Below are positions 5,741 to 12,471 of a stretch of DNA of 14,040 bases, one piece after another (within the stretch, counting starts at the first letter, position 1; the number at the start of each line of letters is the position of its first letter). Position numbers and translations under genes: made by a program. The DNA comes from Candidatus Bathyarchaeota archaeon (GTDB lineage: Archaea; Thermoproteota; Bathyarchaeia; Bathyarchaeales; Bathycorpusculaceae): contig PIYA01000008.1 of assembly GCA_003601785.1 (NCBI GenBank), forward strand, positions 1 to 14,040, in the 5' to 3' direction. The notes beneath the pieces are model-generated. The model was not told the origin of the DNA. It was given only the letters and a program-made list of their open reading frames with translations, and made no database searches.

Positions 5741-6655
5741 TTACTTGTTTTCCAGTAGTTTTAGCAGTATTGCCTTAGCTGAATACAGTCTGTTTTCACT
5801 TTGCATATATATTATTGACCGTGGACTTTCGATTATGTCTGAGCTTATCTCGTAGCCTCTGTGAATCGGCATGTCATGCATCACATAAGCCTTACTTTCT
5901 TTGAGCAGTTCACTGTTTATCTGATAAGGCATCATGATTCTGATTCTCTTCTCTTTCTCTTCCTTGTATTTCGGGTCTAGGAAGAACTCCATGTCAACCC
6001 AAGTGTCTGTGTAGACGAAATCAGCGTCCTTAACGGCTTGTTTAGCGTCCAGCGTGGTTTCATATAACCCTGTTTTTCTAGCTTCTTCTAGAAGTTCCTC
6101 ATCCCTTGAAGGTTCGTTAAAAATAGGTGTAACAGTGGTTATTTTAACCCCGGTTTTCGTGCATCCTTCAATGAGTGAGTTGCACACGTTGTTGTGGATC
6201 CCTATGTAAACGAGTTTTAACCCTTTCAGAAAGCCTTTCTTCTCCTTCATCGTCATCAAATCCGCTATCGCTTGGGTTGGATGATACTTCTCGTCGCATC
6301 CGTTGATAACCGGAACATGGGAAGCCTTAGCCATAACCTGCAAATCAGCGTTTTTCTTCAACCTTGCCATTATACAATCAACGTTACGGGACAAATATTG
6401 AGTTTCGTCATAGACGTCTGCTATGGTGAAGTTCGTTGTTCTCCAATCAATATAAAGTGCGTGTCCGCCTAGTTGAGTCATAGCCACCTCAAAGGAAACC
6501 CTAGTTCTCGTTGATGTCTTTTGAAAGATCATAGCCAAGGACTTCGCATCCAAAGCGTTCCGATACTTCTCCGGGTGACGTTTAACATCAATAGCTTTGT
6601 CAATTATCTCCGTTAACTCCGAACCAGATAAACCCTTAAAATTGATTAAGTGCAT
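5741..6655 (-). CDS. ornithine-carbamoyltransferase-like protein, altered substrate site
   Basis: A 304-residue member of the aspartate/ornithine carbamoyltransferase fold. The carbamoyl-phosphate half is intact: STRTR at 48-52 within FQKTSTRTRVSFE, the YLSR segment, and HPTQ at 125-128. The second-substrate half differs from true ornithine carbamoyltransferase (OTC): the usual HCLP is HDMP (260-263, in VMHDMPIHRGYEI), and the usual D-x-x-x-S-M-G loop reads DTWVDME (217-223), so the ornithine-contacting Cys and Ser are both acidic. The C-terminus (IIESPRSIIYMQSENRLYSAKAILLKLL) is OTC-like. It probably carbamoylates an amine other than ornithine, but the substrate is unknown. The ATG at 6655 is chosen because AGGAG lies 8 nt upstream; a TTG at 6676 lacks one. 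No other arginine gene is nearby. Confidence 0.85.
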   Translation of the reverse strand: MHLINFKGLSGSELTEIIDKAIDVKRHPEKYRNALDAKSLAMIFQKTSTRTRVSFEVAMTQLGGHALYIDWRTTNFTIADVYDETQYLSRNVDCIMARLKKNADLQVMAKASHVPVINGCDEKYHPTQAIADLMTMKEKKGFLKGLKLVYIGIHNNVCNSLIEGCTKTGVKITTVTPIFNEPSRDEELLEEARKTGLYETTLDAKQAVKDADFVYTDTWVDMEFFLDPKYKEEKEKRIRIMMPYQINSELLKESKAYVMHDMPIHRGYEISSDIIESPRSIIYMQSENRLYSAKAILLKLLENK

Positions 6656-6692
6656 ATGCTTTTCTCCTAACGCCAATTTTCAACACTTTTAA

Positions 6693-6701
6693 ATTATAAA
6701 C
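6693..6701 (-). promoter_or_regulatory. TATA element of the carbamoyltransferase gene
   Basis: TTTATAATT on the minus strand lies about 40 nt before the ATG at 6655. Transcription would begin near 6671, just ahead of the AGGAG at 6664-6668. Confidence 0.45.
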
Positions 6702-6727
6702 TTTCTTGTTCACTTGCAGAAAATGTC

Positions 6728-6784
6728 ACGTTTCACAAAACGTTAAAGCATGACATACACTGTACGTTTATTATCGAAAACGTA
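6728..6784. promoter_or_regulatory. duplicated ACGTTT/AAACGT inverted repeat (candidate operator)
   Basis: Two inverted repeats made of the same half-site stand between the divergent carbamoyltransferase and dtdA genes. The first is ACGTTT-CACA-AAACGT (6728-6743). The second is TACGTTT (6763-6769) and AAACGTA (6778-6784) with an 8-nt spacer. Their centres are 38 bp apart. The second brackets the TATA-like GTTTATTATC (6766-6775) of dtdA, so a bound protein would block that promoter. The bound regulator is unknown. Confidence 0.55.
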
Positions 6785-6797
6785 GGAAGGTTGGAAG

Positions 6798-7625
6798 ATG
6801 ATTTTAATCGCAGCCTCAAACAAGGATGTTGCGAGCCTAAACATAGCTAAACAAATCTTAGACCATTATGATTTTGACAAAGTGGCGGAAAATTTTCAAG
6901 GAAACCCGGTTTACGAAGCCTATGTTAGCGGTAGAGAAGTGAAACTTGTAACCTTAAACAATGAATCCGTTTACGCCCAAAACATAACAAGCTTCTTCCC
7001 AAACCCAGAGCTTATAGTTTTCATCTCAAGACACAGCAGCGTCAGCGGAAAACCAACCCTATCAGTGCACACGCCGGGCAACCTAGGTAAGGAGGCAAAA
7101 CTCGGCGGAATACCCAGAAAAGTTTCGGTTTCACCGGCAAACGCCATGAGAGACGCCTTAAAAGCCATGCAGAGGCTTAAAGAGGAAATGCACCTTGAAT
7201 ACGAAGTTTCCTACGAATGCACGCATCACGGTCCCTCACTGGACACACCAGCAATGTTCACGGAGCTGGGAAGCTCACCCAAACAATGGGAAGACTCAAA
7301 GGCAGCTGAAGCGGTTGCTCACGCAACGATGGAAGCTGTTTCAAAGTTTAAACTGTCCAAAGCCACGGCTGTGCTTGGAATCGGTGGGCTTCACTACAAC
7401 AGGAAGTTCACAGAAAAGGCTTTAAAAAGTGAAACAGCCTTCGGTCATATGATTCCAAAGTATGCCATGGAAGACGTGGACGAAGAGATCATAAGGCAAT
7501 GTGTTGAAAAAACCTTGGAAAAAGTTGAATTTGCAGTTCTGGAGTGGAAGGGAATAAAAGGCGAACATAAAGGGAAAGTTCTGACAATATTGGAAAGTTT
7601 AGGCTTACCCGTCAAAAAAGTTTAA
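6798..7625 (+). CDS. dtdA: D-aminoacyl-tRNA deacylase, GEK1/DTD2 type
   Basis: Hydrolyses D-amino acids from mischarged tRNAs; the zinc-dependent archaeal and plant enzyme, which also clears aldehyde adducts in plants. The 275-residue protein shows family landmarks in order: FISRHSSVSGKPTLSVHTPGN, the ECTHHGPSLDTPAMFTELGS block, and GIGGLHYNRKF, followed by FGHMIPKYAM. His residues in the HTPGN, THHGP and GGLHY motifs are the likely metal or catalytic set. The ATG at 6798 is the first good start; upstream GGAAGG is a weak ribosome-binding site. It is monocistronic and divergent from the carbamoyltransferase gene, with shared operator-like repeats between them. Confidence 0.93.
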   Translation: MILIAASNKDVASLNIAKQILDHYDFDKVAENFQGNPVYEAYVSGREVKLVTLNNESVYAQNITSFFPNPELIVFISRHSSVSGKPTLSVHTPGNLGKEAKLGGIPRKVSVSPANAMRDALKAMQRLKEEMHLEYEVSYECTHHGPSLDTPAMFTELGSSPKQWEDSKAAEAVAHATMEAVSKFKLSKATAVLGIGGLHYNRKFTEKALKSETAFGHMIPKYAMEDVDEEIIRQCVEKTLEKVEFAVLEWKGIKGEHKGKVLTILESLGLPVKKV

Positions 7626-7693
7626 CCTTAACATTATCAAAGCAAAAACAAGCCTATAGGATTTACGTAGAGAAAAGTTAATAGAGAAAGATG

Positions 7694-7703
7694 TTTATTA
7701 TAA
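7694..7703 (+). promoter_or_regulatory. promoter of the secE-spt5-rpl11 unit
   Basis: TTTATTATAA lies 49-58 nt before the secE ATG. Transcription would start near 7725, giving a leader of about 27 nt. The rest of the 126-nt gap after dtdA shows nothing else I can name. Confidence 0.45.
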
Positions 7704-7751
7704 CGCAACTGCAAAATAAAACCGCATCAGAACAAACAGGACGGATAAGAC

Positions 7752-7928
7752 ATGGGTTTAAGATCATTCCTCTCCCGCTGCTCAAGAACTCTAAAACTTG
7801 CGATAAAACCGGGAAAAAGCGAGCTGTGGCTATCAATAAAAATATGCTTCCTAGGAATAGGCGTAGTCGGATTAATAGGATACGTGATTAAGGTGATATC
7901 TTCGGTTCTTCAACCGGGCAGAATGTAG
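7752..7928 (+). CDS. secE: preprotein translocase subunit SecE (Sec61 gamma)
   Basis: A 58-residue single-span subunit that clamps the SecY channel in the membrane. Reading from the ATG gives MGLRSFLSRCSRTLKLAIKP, a basic amphipathic helix with the family's P-x-K/R-x-E signature (KPGKSELW at 19-26), then a transmembrane segment (about 31-52, CFLGIGVVGLIGYVIKVI) and a very short tail. Size, shape and position directly before spt5 and rpl11 match archaeal SecE. It is small enough to be missed by a 60-codon cutoff. The ribosome-binding site is weak. The stop is 14 nt from the spt5 ATG. Confidence 0.9.
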   Translation: MGLRSFLSRCSRTLKLAIKPGKSELWLSIKICFLGIGVVGLIGYVIKVISSVLQPGRM

Positions 7929-7942
7929 AAAGGGAAGAAAAC

Positions 7943-8434
7943 ATGAGTGAAAACGAAAAGGAAACGGCTTCAACGATGATTTTCGCCGTGAGGACGACAA
8001 CGGGACAGGAGAGAAACGTCGCAAAACTCGTAGCCGCAAGGGTTGAGATGAACAAGATACCGATAAAAGCCATACTGGTGCCTGAAACCCTAAGAGGCTA
8101 CATATTCGTTGAAGCAGACGGTCCACACTTTGTGGAAAAGGCGATAGCGGGAATAAAGCACGTGCGGTCAAGAGTCCCAGGCATCGTCAGTTTTTCAGAA
8201 ATTGAAAGATACATCGTGAGAAAACCGATAATCGAAGAGCTAAGCGAAAACGACATAGTTGAGATAACAGGCGGACCGTTCAAGGGAATGAGAGCGAAAA
8301 TAACCCGCATTGACAAGACAAAGGAGGAAGTAATACTTGAATTGTTGGAGGCAACGTTCACCCTGCCGATAACTGTTCACTCGGACTATGTTAAACTCGT
8401 GGAGAGAGCGGAAAAGAAAGGTGGTGAAACCTAA
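7943..8434 (+). CDS. spt5: transcription elongation factor Spt5 (NusG family)
   Basis: A processivity factor that bridges the RNA polymerase clamp and can link polymerase to the leading ribosome; it works with Spt4. The 163-residue protein has an NGN domain (about residues 12-97, from MIFAVRTTTGQERNVAKLV through LRGYIFVEADGPHFVEKAI and GIKHVRS) and a KOW domain (about 103-150, ENDIVEITGGPFKGMRAKI). This is the archaeal length, without bacterial inserts. The ATG at 7943 follows an AGGGAAG site. The stop abuts the rpl11 ATG. Confidence 0.94.
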   Translation: MSENEKETASTMIFAVRTTTGQERNVAKLVAARVEMNKIPIKAILVPETLRGYIFVEADGPHFVEKAIAGIKHVRSRVPGIVSFSEIERYIVRKPIIEELSENDIVEITGGPFKGMRAKITRIDKTKEEVILELLEATFTLPITVHSDYVKLVERAEKKGGET

Positions 8435-8929
8435 ATGCCTGAGAAAAAAATTGTGGAACTTTTGGTGAGTGGTGGACAAGCAACGGCTGGACCGCCCTTG
8501 GGACCAGCTTTGGGTCCCTTAGGAGTAAACGTTCTGGCGATAGTGAACAAAATAAACGAGTTAACAAAGGACTACGCTGGAATGAAAGTTCCAGTTAAGG
8601 TAAGCGTTGACCCTGAAACAAAAAAGTTTGAAGTCAGCATAGGAACACCCACAACCTCAGCTTTGATCGTAAGTGAATTAAAAATTCAGAAGGGGTCAGG
8701 GACCCCTAGCACGCAGAAGGTTGGAGACTTATCCGTGGAGCAAGTCATAAAGATAGCCAAGCTTAAACGTCCAGAACTTCTGTCAAAAACGCTAAAGGCA
8801 GCCGCTAAAGAGGTGTTAGGAAGCTGCGTGAGCATGGGGGTCACCGTTGAAGGTAAAGACCCCCGTGAGGTTCAAAAAGAAATCGACGAAGGAAAATATG
8901 ACGAGATATTCAGCAAAAACGAAGGATAA
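8435..8929 (+). CDS. rpl11: ribosomal protein L11
   Basis: Part of the GTPase-associated centre: binds 23S rRNA helices 43/44 beneath the stalk. At 164 residues it has the glycine/proline-rich N-terminal signature (ATAGPPLGPALGPLGVN, about residues 16-32), the linker, and the RNA-binding C-terminal domain (SVEQVIKIAKLKRPELLSKTLKAAAKEVLGSCVSMG). The ATG directly follows the spt5 stop and has GGTGGTGA 6 nt upstream. A 53-nt gap with its own promoter separates it from rpl1, unlike the tight packing elsewhere. Confidence 0.96.
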   Translation: MPEKKIVELLVSGGQATAGPPLGPALGPLGVNVLAIVNKINELTKDYAGMKVPVKVSVDPETKKFEVSIGTPTTSALIVSELKIQKGSGTPSTQKVGDLSVEQVIKIAKLKRPELLSKTLKAAAKEVLGSCVSMGVTVEGKDPREVQKEIDEGKYDEIFSKNEG

Positions 8930-8932
8930 GAC

Positions 8933-8948
8933 AATATATTTTTATAAC
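8933..8948 (+). promoter_or_regulatory. promoter of the rpl1-rpl10-rpl12 unit
   Basis: The gap between rpl11 and rpl1 carries AATATATT (8933-8940) running into TTTTTATAAC (8939-8948). The second TATA-like element would start transcription near 8970, just before the GAGGT (8972-8976) that serves the ATG at 8983. The stalk genes may therefore be transcribed separately from secE-spt5-rpl11. Confidence 0.5.
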
Positions 8949-8982
8949 TCTACACTATTCCTCATTGGCACGAGGTCTTAAG

Positions 8983-9636
8983 ATGCCCCTAGACAAGAAG
9001 GAGATGCTGAACGCTATTCGAGAGATGAAGGAAAAATCAAAAAAGAGGAACTTCACCCAATCGGTAGAGCTTATCATAAATCTGAGAGACATAGACATGA
9101 AATCACGGGAAGGAAGAATTCGGGAGCAGATAGAGCTTCCACATCAACCACCTAACAAGCCGAACAAGATATGCGTCGTAGCATCTGGAGAACTGGCTCT
9201 AAAAGCCAGAAGAGCCAAGGCAGACCTCGTCATCGAAAGAGATGAACTTGAAGGATTAGCAGGCAAAAAGAAAGAGCTGAGAAAACTGGGCAACGAATAC
9301 AACTTTTTCCTGGTGGAAGCACCGTTAATGCCTCTTGTTGGAAAAATATTAGGTCCCGTTCTTGGTCCAAGAGGTAAAATGCCCGTGCCTGTCCCACCAA
9401 CAGCCGATATAGCAAGCTTGATAGAGAAATACCGCAGAATGGTCATGGTGAGAATGCGTAACCAGCCGGTAATACAGTGTCGTGTGGGAACTGAGGATAT
9501 GAAAGAAGAAGAGTTGGCGGAGAACATTCAGGCGGTCGTGAATGTTTTAGAGGGAAAACTTAAGAGGGGAATGAAAAACATAGACTCCGCCTACGTTAAG
9601 ACCTCTATGGGTGAGCCGGTAAAGATTTCATTGTAA
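8983..9636 (+). CDS. rpl1: ribosomal protein L1
   Basis: Forms the L1 stalk that moves deacylated tRNA out of the E site. At 217 residues it has both parts of the split domain I (N-terminal helix and RNFTQSVELIINLRDIDMK; C-terminal KNIDSAYVKTSMGEPVKI) and the conserved domain II region with LMPLVGKILGPVLGPRGKMPVPV. The ATG at 8983 is chosen over a TTG at 8965 because GAGGT lies 6 nt upstream and the TATA element places transcript start near 8970. L1 represses its own mRNA in some methanogens. Here the outer stem of that site is partly kept but the inner helix is missing. Confidence 0.95.
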   Translation: MPLDKKEMLNAIREMKEKSKKRNFTQSVELIINLRDIDMKSREGRIREQIELPHQPPNKPNKICVVASGELALKARRAKADLVIERDELEGLAGKKKELRKLGNEYNFFLVEAPLMPLVGKILGPVLGPRGKMPVPVPPTADIASLIEKYRRMVMVRMRNQPVIQCRVGTEDMKEEELAENIQAVVNVLEGKLKRGMKNIDSAYVKTSMGEPVKISL

Positions 9637-9647
9637 GAGGGAAAAAT

Positions 9648-10514
9648 GTGCCATCTCAACAGGTTTTACAGGAAAAAATAAGCGAAGTTGAAGAGATCAA
9701 GAAGTTAATAGAGCGGTACAAGGTAATAGGGATAGCCAGCTTGCAAAAGGTGAGAGCTGCTCAACTGCAAGAGTTCAAGAAAAACTTAGCGGACAAGGTT
9801 CACATGCGGGTTGCAAAAAACACCCTTATGAAGAGAGCCATCGAAGAACTTAAGGAAAAGCCGGAACTGAAGAAGCTTGAGGAACACTTAACGGGAGCAA
9901 ACATTTTCCTGTTCACAAACTTAAATCCTTTCAAGTTAGCGTTGCTTCTGGAAAAAGGCAGAGTTAGAACAACTGCTAAAGCCGGAGACATAGCCGCCAT
10001 AGACGTTATAGTTCCAGCTGGAAACACAGGACAGCCACCGGGGCCGATAATAAGTCAGTTGAACGCTGTGGGTTTGCCGACGAGAATCGAGTCTGGAAGC
10101 GTCTGGATAAACAAAGATACGTTGGTGGCAAGGAAGGGGGAGGTGATTTCAGAGAGGCTTGCAACGGTTCTATCGAAACTCGGGATAAAACCTGTTGAAG
10201 CCGGGTTGGTGATGAAGGTTGCCTATGATGATGGTTTGATAATAACTCAAGATCAGCTCAGAATAAATGTTGAAGAGACAAAGAAAATCGTTGGAAAAGC
10301 CTATGCGGATTCATTTGCTTTATCTTTAAGCGTAGCTTATCCGACAAGGGAAAACGCGGAGATTCTCATACAGATGGCTCATAGAGAGGCTTACTCACTT
10401 GCAATAAATGCTGCCGTGCCAACGAAGGAAACAGTGAAAGATTTGATCAGAAAGGCTTATGTTGAGATGTTAAGTTTAAGTAGTAGAGTTTCCATCGAAG
10501 AGGAAAAAGCTTAA
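9648..10514 (+). CDS. rpl10: ribosomal protein L10 (P0), short form
   Basis: The stalk base: binds 23S rRNA with L11 and carries several L12 dimers on C-terminal helices. At 288 residues it contains the L10 RNA-binding domain (about 1-100), the archaeal insertion domain (about 105-185, with PAGNTGQPPGP), and a helical spine (LSLSVAYPTRENAEILIQM, ALAINAAVPT-type repeats) for L12 binding. It ends at SIEEEKA, lacking the acidic tail with a GLGxLFG end that many archaeal P0 proteins share with L12. The GTG at 9648 has GAGGG upstream. An ATG two bases earlier is in another frame and stops within 12 codons. Confidence 0.93.
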   Translation: MPSQQVLQEKISEVEEIKKLIERYKVIGIASLQKVRAAQLQEFKKNLADKVHMRVAKNTLMKRAIEELKEKPELKKLEEHLTGANIFLFTNLNPFKLALLLEKGRVRTTAKAGDIAAIDVIVPAGNTGQPPGPIISQLNAVGLPTRIESGSVWINKDTLVARKGEVISERLATVLSKLGIKPVEAGLVMKVAYDDGLIITQDQLRINVEETKKIVGKAYADSFALSLSVAYPTRENAEILIQMAHREAYSLAINAAVPTKETVKDLIRKAYVEMLSLSSRVSIEEEKA

Positions 10515-10540
10515 AATAATTGAATTGAGAGGTGAAATGT

Positions 10541-10864
10541 ATGGAATATATTTACGCCGCGATGCTTCTTCACAAGGCTGGAAAGGACATAAACGAAGAA
10601 AACCTAACGCAGGTTCTGACAGCTGCTGGTATAAACCCAGATGCTGTGAGAGTTAAAGCTGTTGTTGCTTCCCTAGCTGAAGTCGACATAGATGAAGCAA
10701 TCAAATCCGCTCCGACCATGATGGCTGCACCAGCAGCGCCTGTGGCAGCGGCTCCAGCAGCAGAAGAAGCCAAACCGAAAGAGGAAGAGAAGAAAAAGAA
10801 GGAAGAAGAGGAAAAGAAGAAGGAAGAGGAAGCACTCGAAGGGCTCGGGGCATTATTCGGTTAG
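10541..10864 (+). CDS. rpl12: ribosomal protein L12 (P1), stalk
   Basis: The flexible stalk protein that recruits translation GTPases. At 107 residues it has the N-terminal dimerisation and P0-binding helices (MEYIYAAMLLHKAGKDINEENLT through about residue 58), an Ala/Pro hinge, a Lys/Glu-rich stretch and the factor-binding end GLGALFG. The ATG at 10541 is chosen because GGTGA lies about 5 nt upstream and the family starts MEYIYA. A GTG at 10532 lies inside that site. It is the last gene of its unit. After the stop there is a 27-nt gap with TTTTATAATC, a possible T-rich terminator, before a convergent gene. Confidence 0.95.
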   Translation: MEYIYAAMLLHKAGKDINEENLTQVLTAAGINPDAVRVKAVVASLAEVDIDEAIKSAPTMMAAPAAPVAAAPAAEEAKPKEEEKKKKEEEEKKKEEEALEGLGALFG

Positions 10865-10891
10865 AAAACCAGCCTCTTCCCATTTTATAAT

Positions 10892-11887
10892 CTATCTTAT
10901 GTATTTTTTGAGAAAGACGAGAGGTAGCCAGCCGCAGATAATCATCAAGGTGCCTGGAAAGGCTCTGAATCCCAAGTTAAGTATCAAGGTTTCAAAGATA
11001 AAAAATGAAACGGACATCGCAAAGATGGATAAAACTGCGAAGTTTTTACCGAATCTTTTGAATGACTGTATCGCTATCAATCCTGCGAAGAAGAAGTCTC
11101 CTAAACCAAGAGACATGAAGAGCACTCCCCACTGGGTCATGATTCTCGGAACAGTCGGTACTGAAATCAAAACCGGAAGCATCAAGCTTGAAACGTGTCT
11201 AGCCGCGGAGACCATGGTTCCCGTAAACAAAACCAATATTATATCTAGAACCGTTAAGAGTGCAACGAAAATAAGCGATGTTCTCCACGTGAACAAGCTG
11301 CCGAGATAGATGGTTATCATGACTGCGAAGACAACCCCGTACAAGTCCAGAAGATAGGGAAACCATATCGGGGTTCTGCCTAAAAACATGTACAAAAACA
11401 CGAAAAGGGCGGGTGGCAACACGGCTAAATACCATCTCTCTCCTCTACTGCTCCTCACCTCCTCGTATAACAACGCTATGAATGTGAAAGCGAGAAGGGC
11501 TGAAAAAGCTGAAACACTCATAACACTGTTCATGCTTAAACCGAAACTGAGAAGGATAAGCGCAAAGCTAACGATGATGAAGGCGAGGCAGAAGGTTTCA
11601 GCCAAGGTTTTTCGAAAATCTGAGAAGACATATGTGAAGATGAAAAGCAGCATTGAATAGGAAAACAGGAATATTATCATGATAGCCATCTGGGGAATGA
11701 GAACCATCAAGGATATGGCTGCACCCATCGCCAGAACAAGCAGAACCGTGTCTTTGATTTGAAACTCTTTCTCTTCAAGAGTTGATTTCAGCTTCCTTTC
11801 CGCTTTGTTGTTTAAAAAAACGGATAGCAACGTTACAGCGAAGAGTGTTAGGGGCATAGCCACGTCAAAGTACATATAAAACGACAT
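10892..11887 (-). CDS. presenilin/SPP-like intramembrane aspartyl protease (A22)
   Basis: A multi-span membrane protein of 331 residues with about nine hydrophobic helices. Two Asp residues sit where the presenilin/signal-peptide-peptidase family has its catalytic pair: D215 in LLTVLDIILVLFTGT and D264 in the hallmark GLGD (SLGLGDFFFAGL). The first motif has Leu-Asp instead of the usual Tyr-Asp, and the C-terminal PAL motif is only loosely matched (RAFPGTLM). Proteins of this class cleave other membrane proteins within the bilayer; no substrate is evident. I chose the ATG at 11887 because a TATA-like CCTTAAATAG lies about 30 nt upstream and TM1 then follows at once. An ATG at 11965 would add 26 residues (357 in total). 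Confidence 0.78.
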   Translation of the reverse strand: MSFYMYFDVAMPLTLFAVTLLSVFLNNKAERKLKSTLEEKEFQIKDTVLLVLAMGAAISLMVLIPQMAIMIIFLFSYSMLLFIFTYVFSDFRKTLAETFCLAFIIVSFALILLSFGLSMNSVMSVSAFSALLAFTFIALLYEEVRSSRGERWYLAVLPPALFVFLYMFLGRTPIWFPYLLDLYGVVFAVMITIYLGSLFTWRTSLIFVALLTVLDIILVLFTGTMVSAARHVSSLMLPVLISVPTVPRIMTQWGVLFMSLGLGDFFFAGLIAIQSFKRFGKNFAVLSIFAMSVSFFIFETLILNLGFRAFPGTLMIICGWLPLVFLKKYIR

Positions 11888-11912
11888 AGTGAAACAAACA
11901 TTTAAACTATTA

Positions 11913-11922
11913 CTATTTAAGG
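11913..11922 (-). promoter_or_regulatory. TATA element of the protease gene
   Basis: CCTTAAATAG on the minus strand would start transcription near 11891, so the ATG at 11887 would be nearly leaderless. If the ATG at 11965 were the true start, this element would be internal. Confidence 0.35.
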
Positions 11923-12077
11923 TTGATATGCCGCTTAGTTTTGTCATTTCAACTTCTGAGAGCATGTAAAAATTCTGCTTCTAAAAGTTGTTTATCGTTG
12001 TGCTCTAGAAAACTATAGGGGGGTAGGCTCTATTCGCTGATTTTCAAGCCAAAAATGTTATAGAAAAGGCGGTCATT

Positions 12078-12386
12078 TCAGCCAGCTTTAAAACCTAACA
12101 GGAAACCAGCTATGAAGCTTCCCATAAAAGGTAAAAGGGACACGAAACCAATGAGCCAACCTGCAGCTTGACCAGCAAAACCGAGCAAATCTCTTATCGC
12201 TTTCCAAAGCGCGTCATAATTTATGCTAATTACTCCTTTTACACCCAAGTAAAGAAGAAAGAGTATGAAAAGACCTAACAAAACAGCTATCAGCTTGCTT
12301 ACTTTCTTGATTATGTATCCGAGTACGAAACCGCCTACTCCGCCTATGCCTAACTGGTAAGCCACCGAGGGAAAAACGCTGCTCAT
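12078..12386 (-). CDS. FUN14-family membrane protein
   Basis: A 102-residue integral membrane protein. The block FPSVAYQLGIGGVGGFVLGYIIKKVSKL matches the FUN14 domain, with its Gly-rich first helix and the following helix LIAVLLGLFILFLLYL. A third helix near the C-terminus (residues about 78-100) ends FLLGFKAG. FUN14 proteins are known in eukaryotes as the mitochondrial mitophagy receptor FUNDC1; the function of the archaeal versions is not established. The ATG at 12386 is preferred: the TATA element at 12419-12426 would start transcription near 12397, after the alternative TTG at 12413. After the stop comes CATTTTTGGC, a T-rich terminator candidate. The 12387-12471 gap is a divergent promoter. 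Confidence 0.82.
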   Translation of the reverse strand: MSSVFPSVAYQLGIGGVGGFVLGYIIKKVSKLIAVLLGLFILFLLYLGVKGVISINYDALWKAIRDLLGFAGQAAGWLIGFVSLLPFMGSFIAGFLLGFKAG

Positions 12387-12418
12387 AAGATTCTCTCTAA
12401 ATATGCAACACAAGTTTG

Positions 12419-12449
12419 ATTTAAATGCGTATCGCTCTCATAAAAATAA
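12419..12449. promoter_or_regulatory. divergent promoter region
   Basis: The palindrome ATTTAAAT (12419-12426) can serve as TATA box for FUN14 on the minus strand. On the plus strand ATAAAAATAA (12440-12449) lies about 27 nt before the GTG at 12472. The 85-nt gap holds nothing else recognisable. Confidence 0.4.
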
Positions 12450-12471
12450 AGCATAGGGAAAAGACAGGGAG

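Noticed and set aside
6656..6676. Upstream TTG start for the carbamoyltransferase
   Set aside because: No ribosome-binding site before it; its seven codons contain the AGGAG that serves the ATG at 6655.
9022..9058. L1 autoregulatory mRNA site of the methanogen type inside rpl1
   Set aside because: The outer stem TGAAG (9026-9030) with CTTCA (9051-9055) lies at the same place as in the Methanocaldococcus site, over the RNFTQ codons. The inner GGCU/AGCC-type helix and loop sequence are absent (A-rich instead), and the outer stem is explained by codon conservation.
9646..9681. ATG two bases before the L10 GTG start
   Set aside because: It opens a frame of only 11 sense codons. L10 homology is in the GTG frame.
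10740..10845. Lys/Glu repeat tract in rpl12 as a DNA repeat or assembly artefact
   Set aside because: A charged low-complexity hinge is normal for archaeal L12, and the frame continues correctly to GLGALFG.
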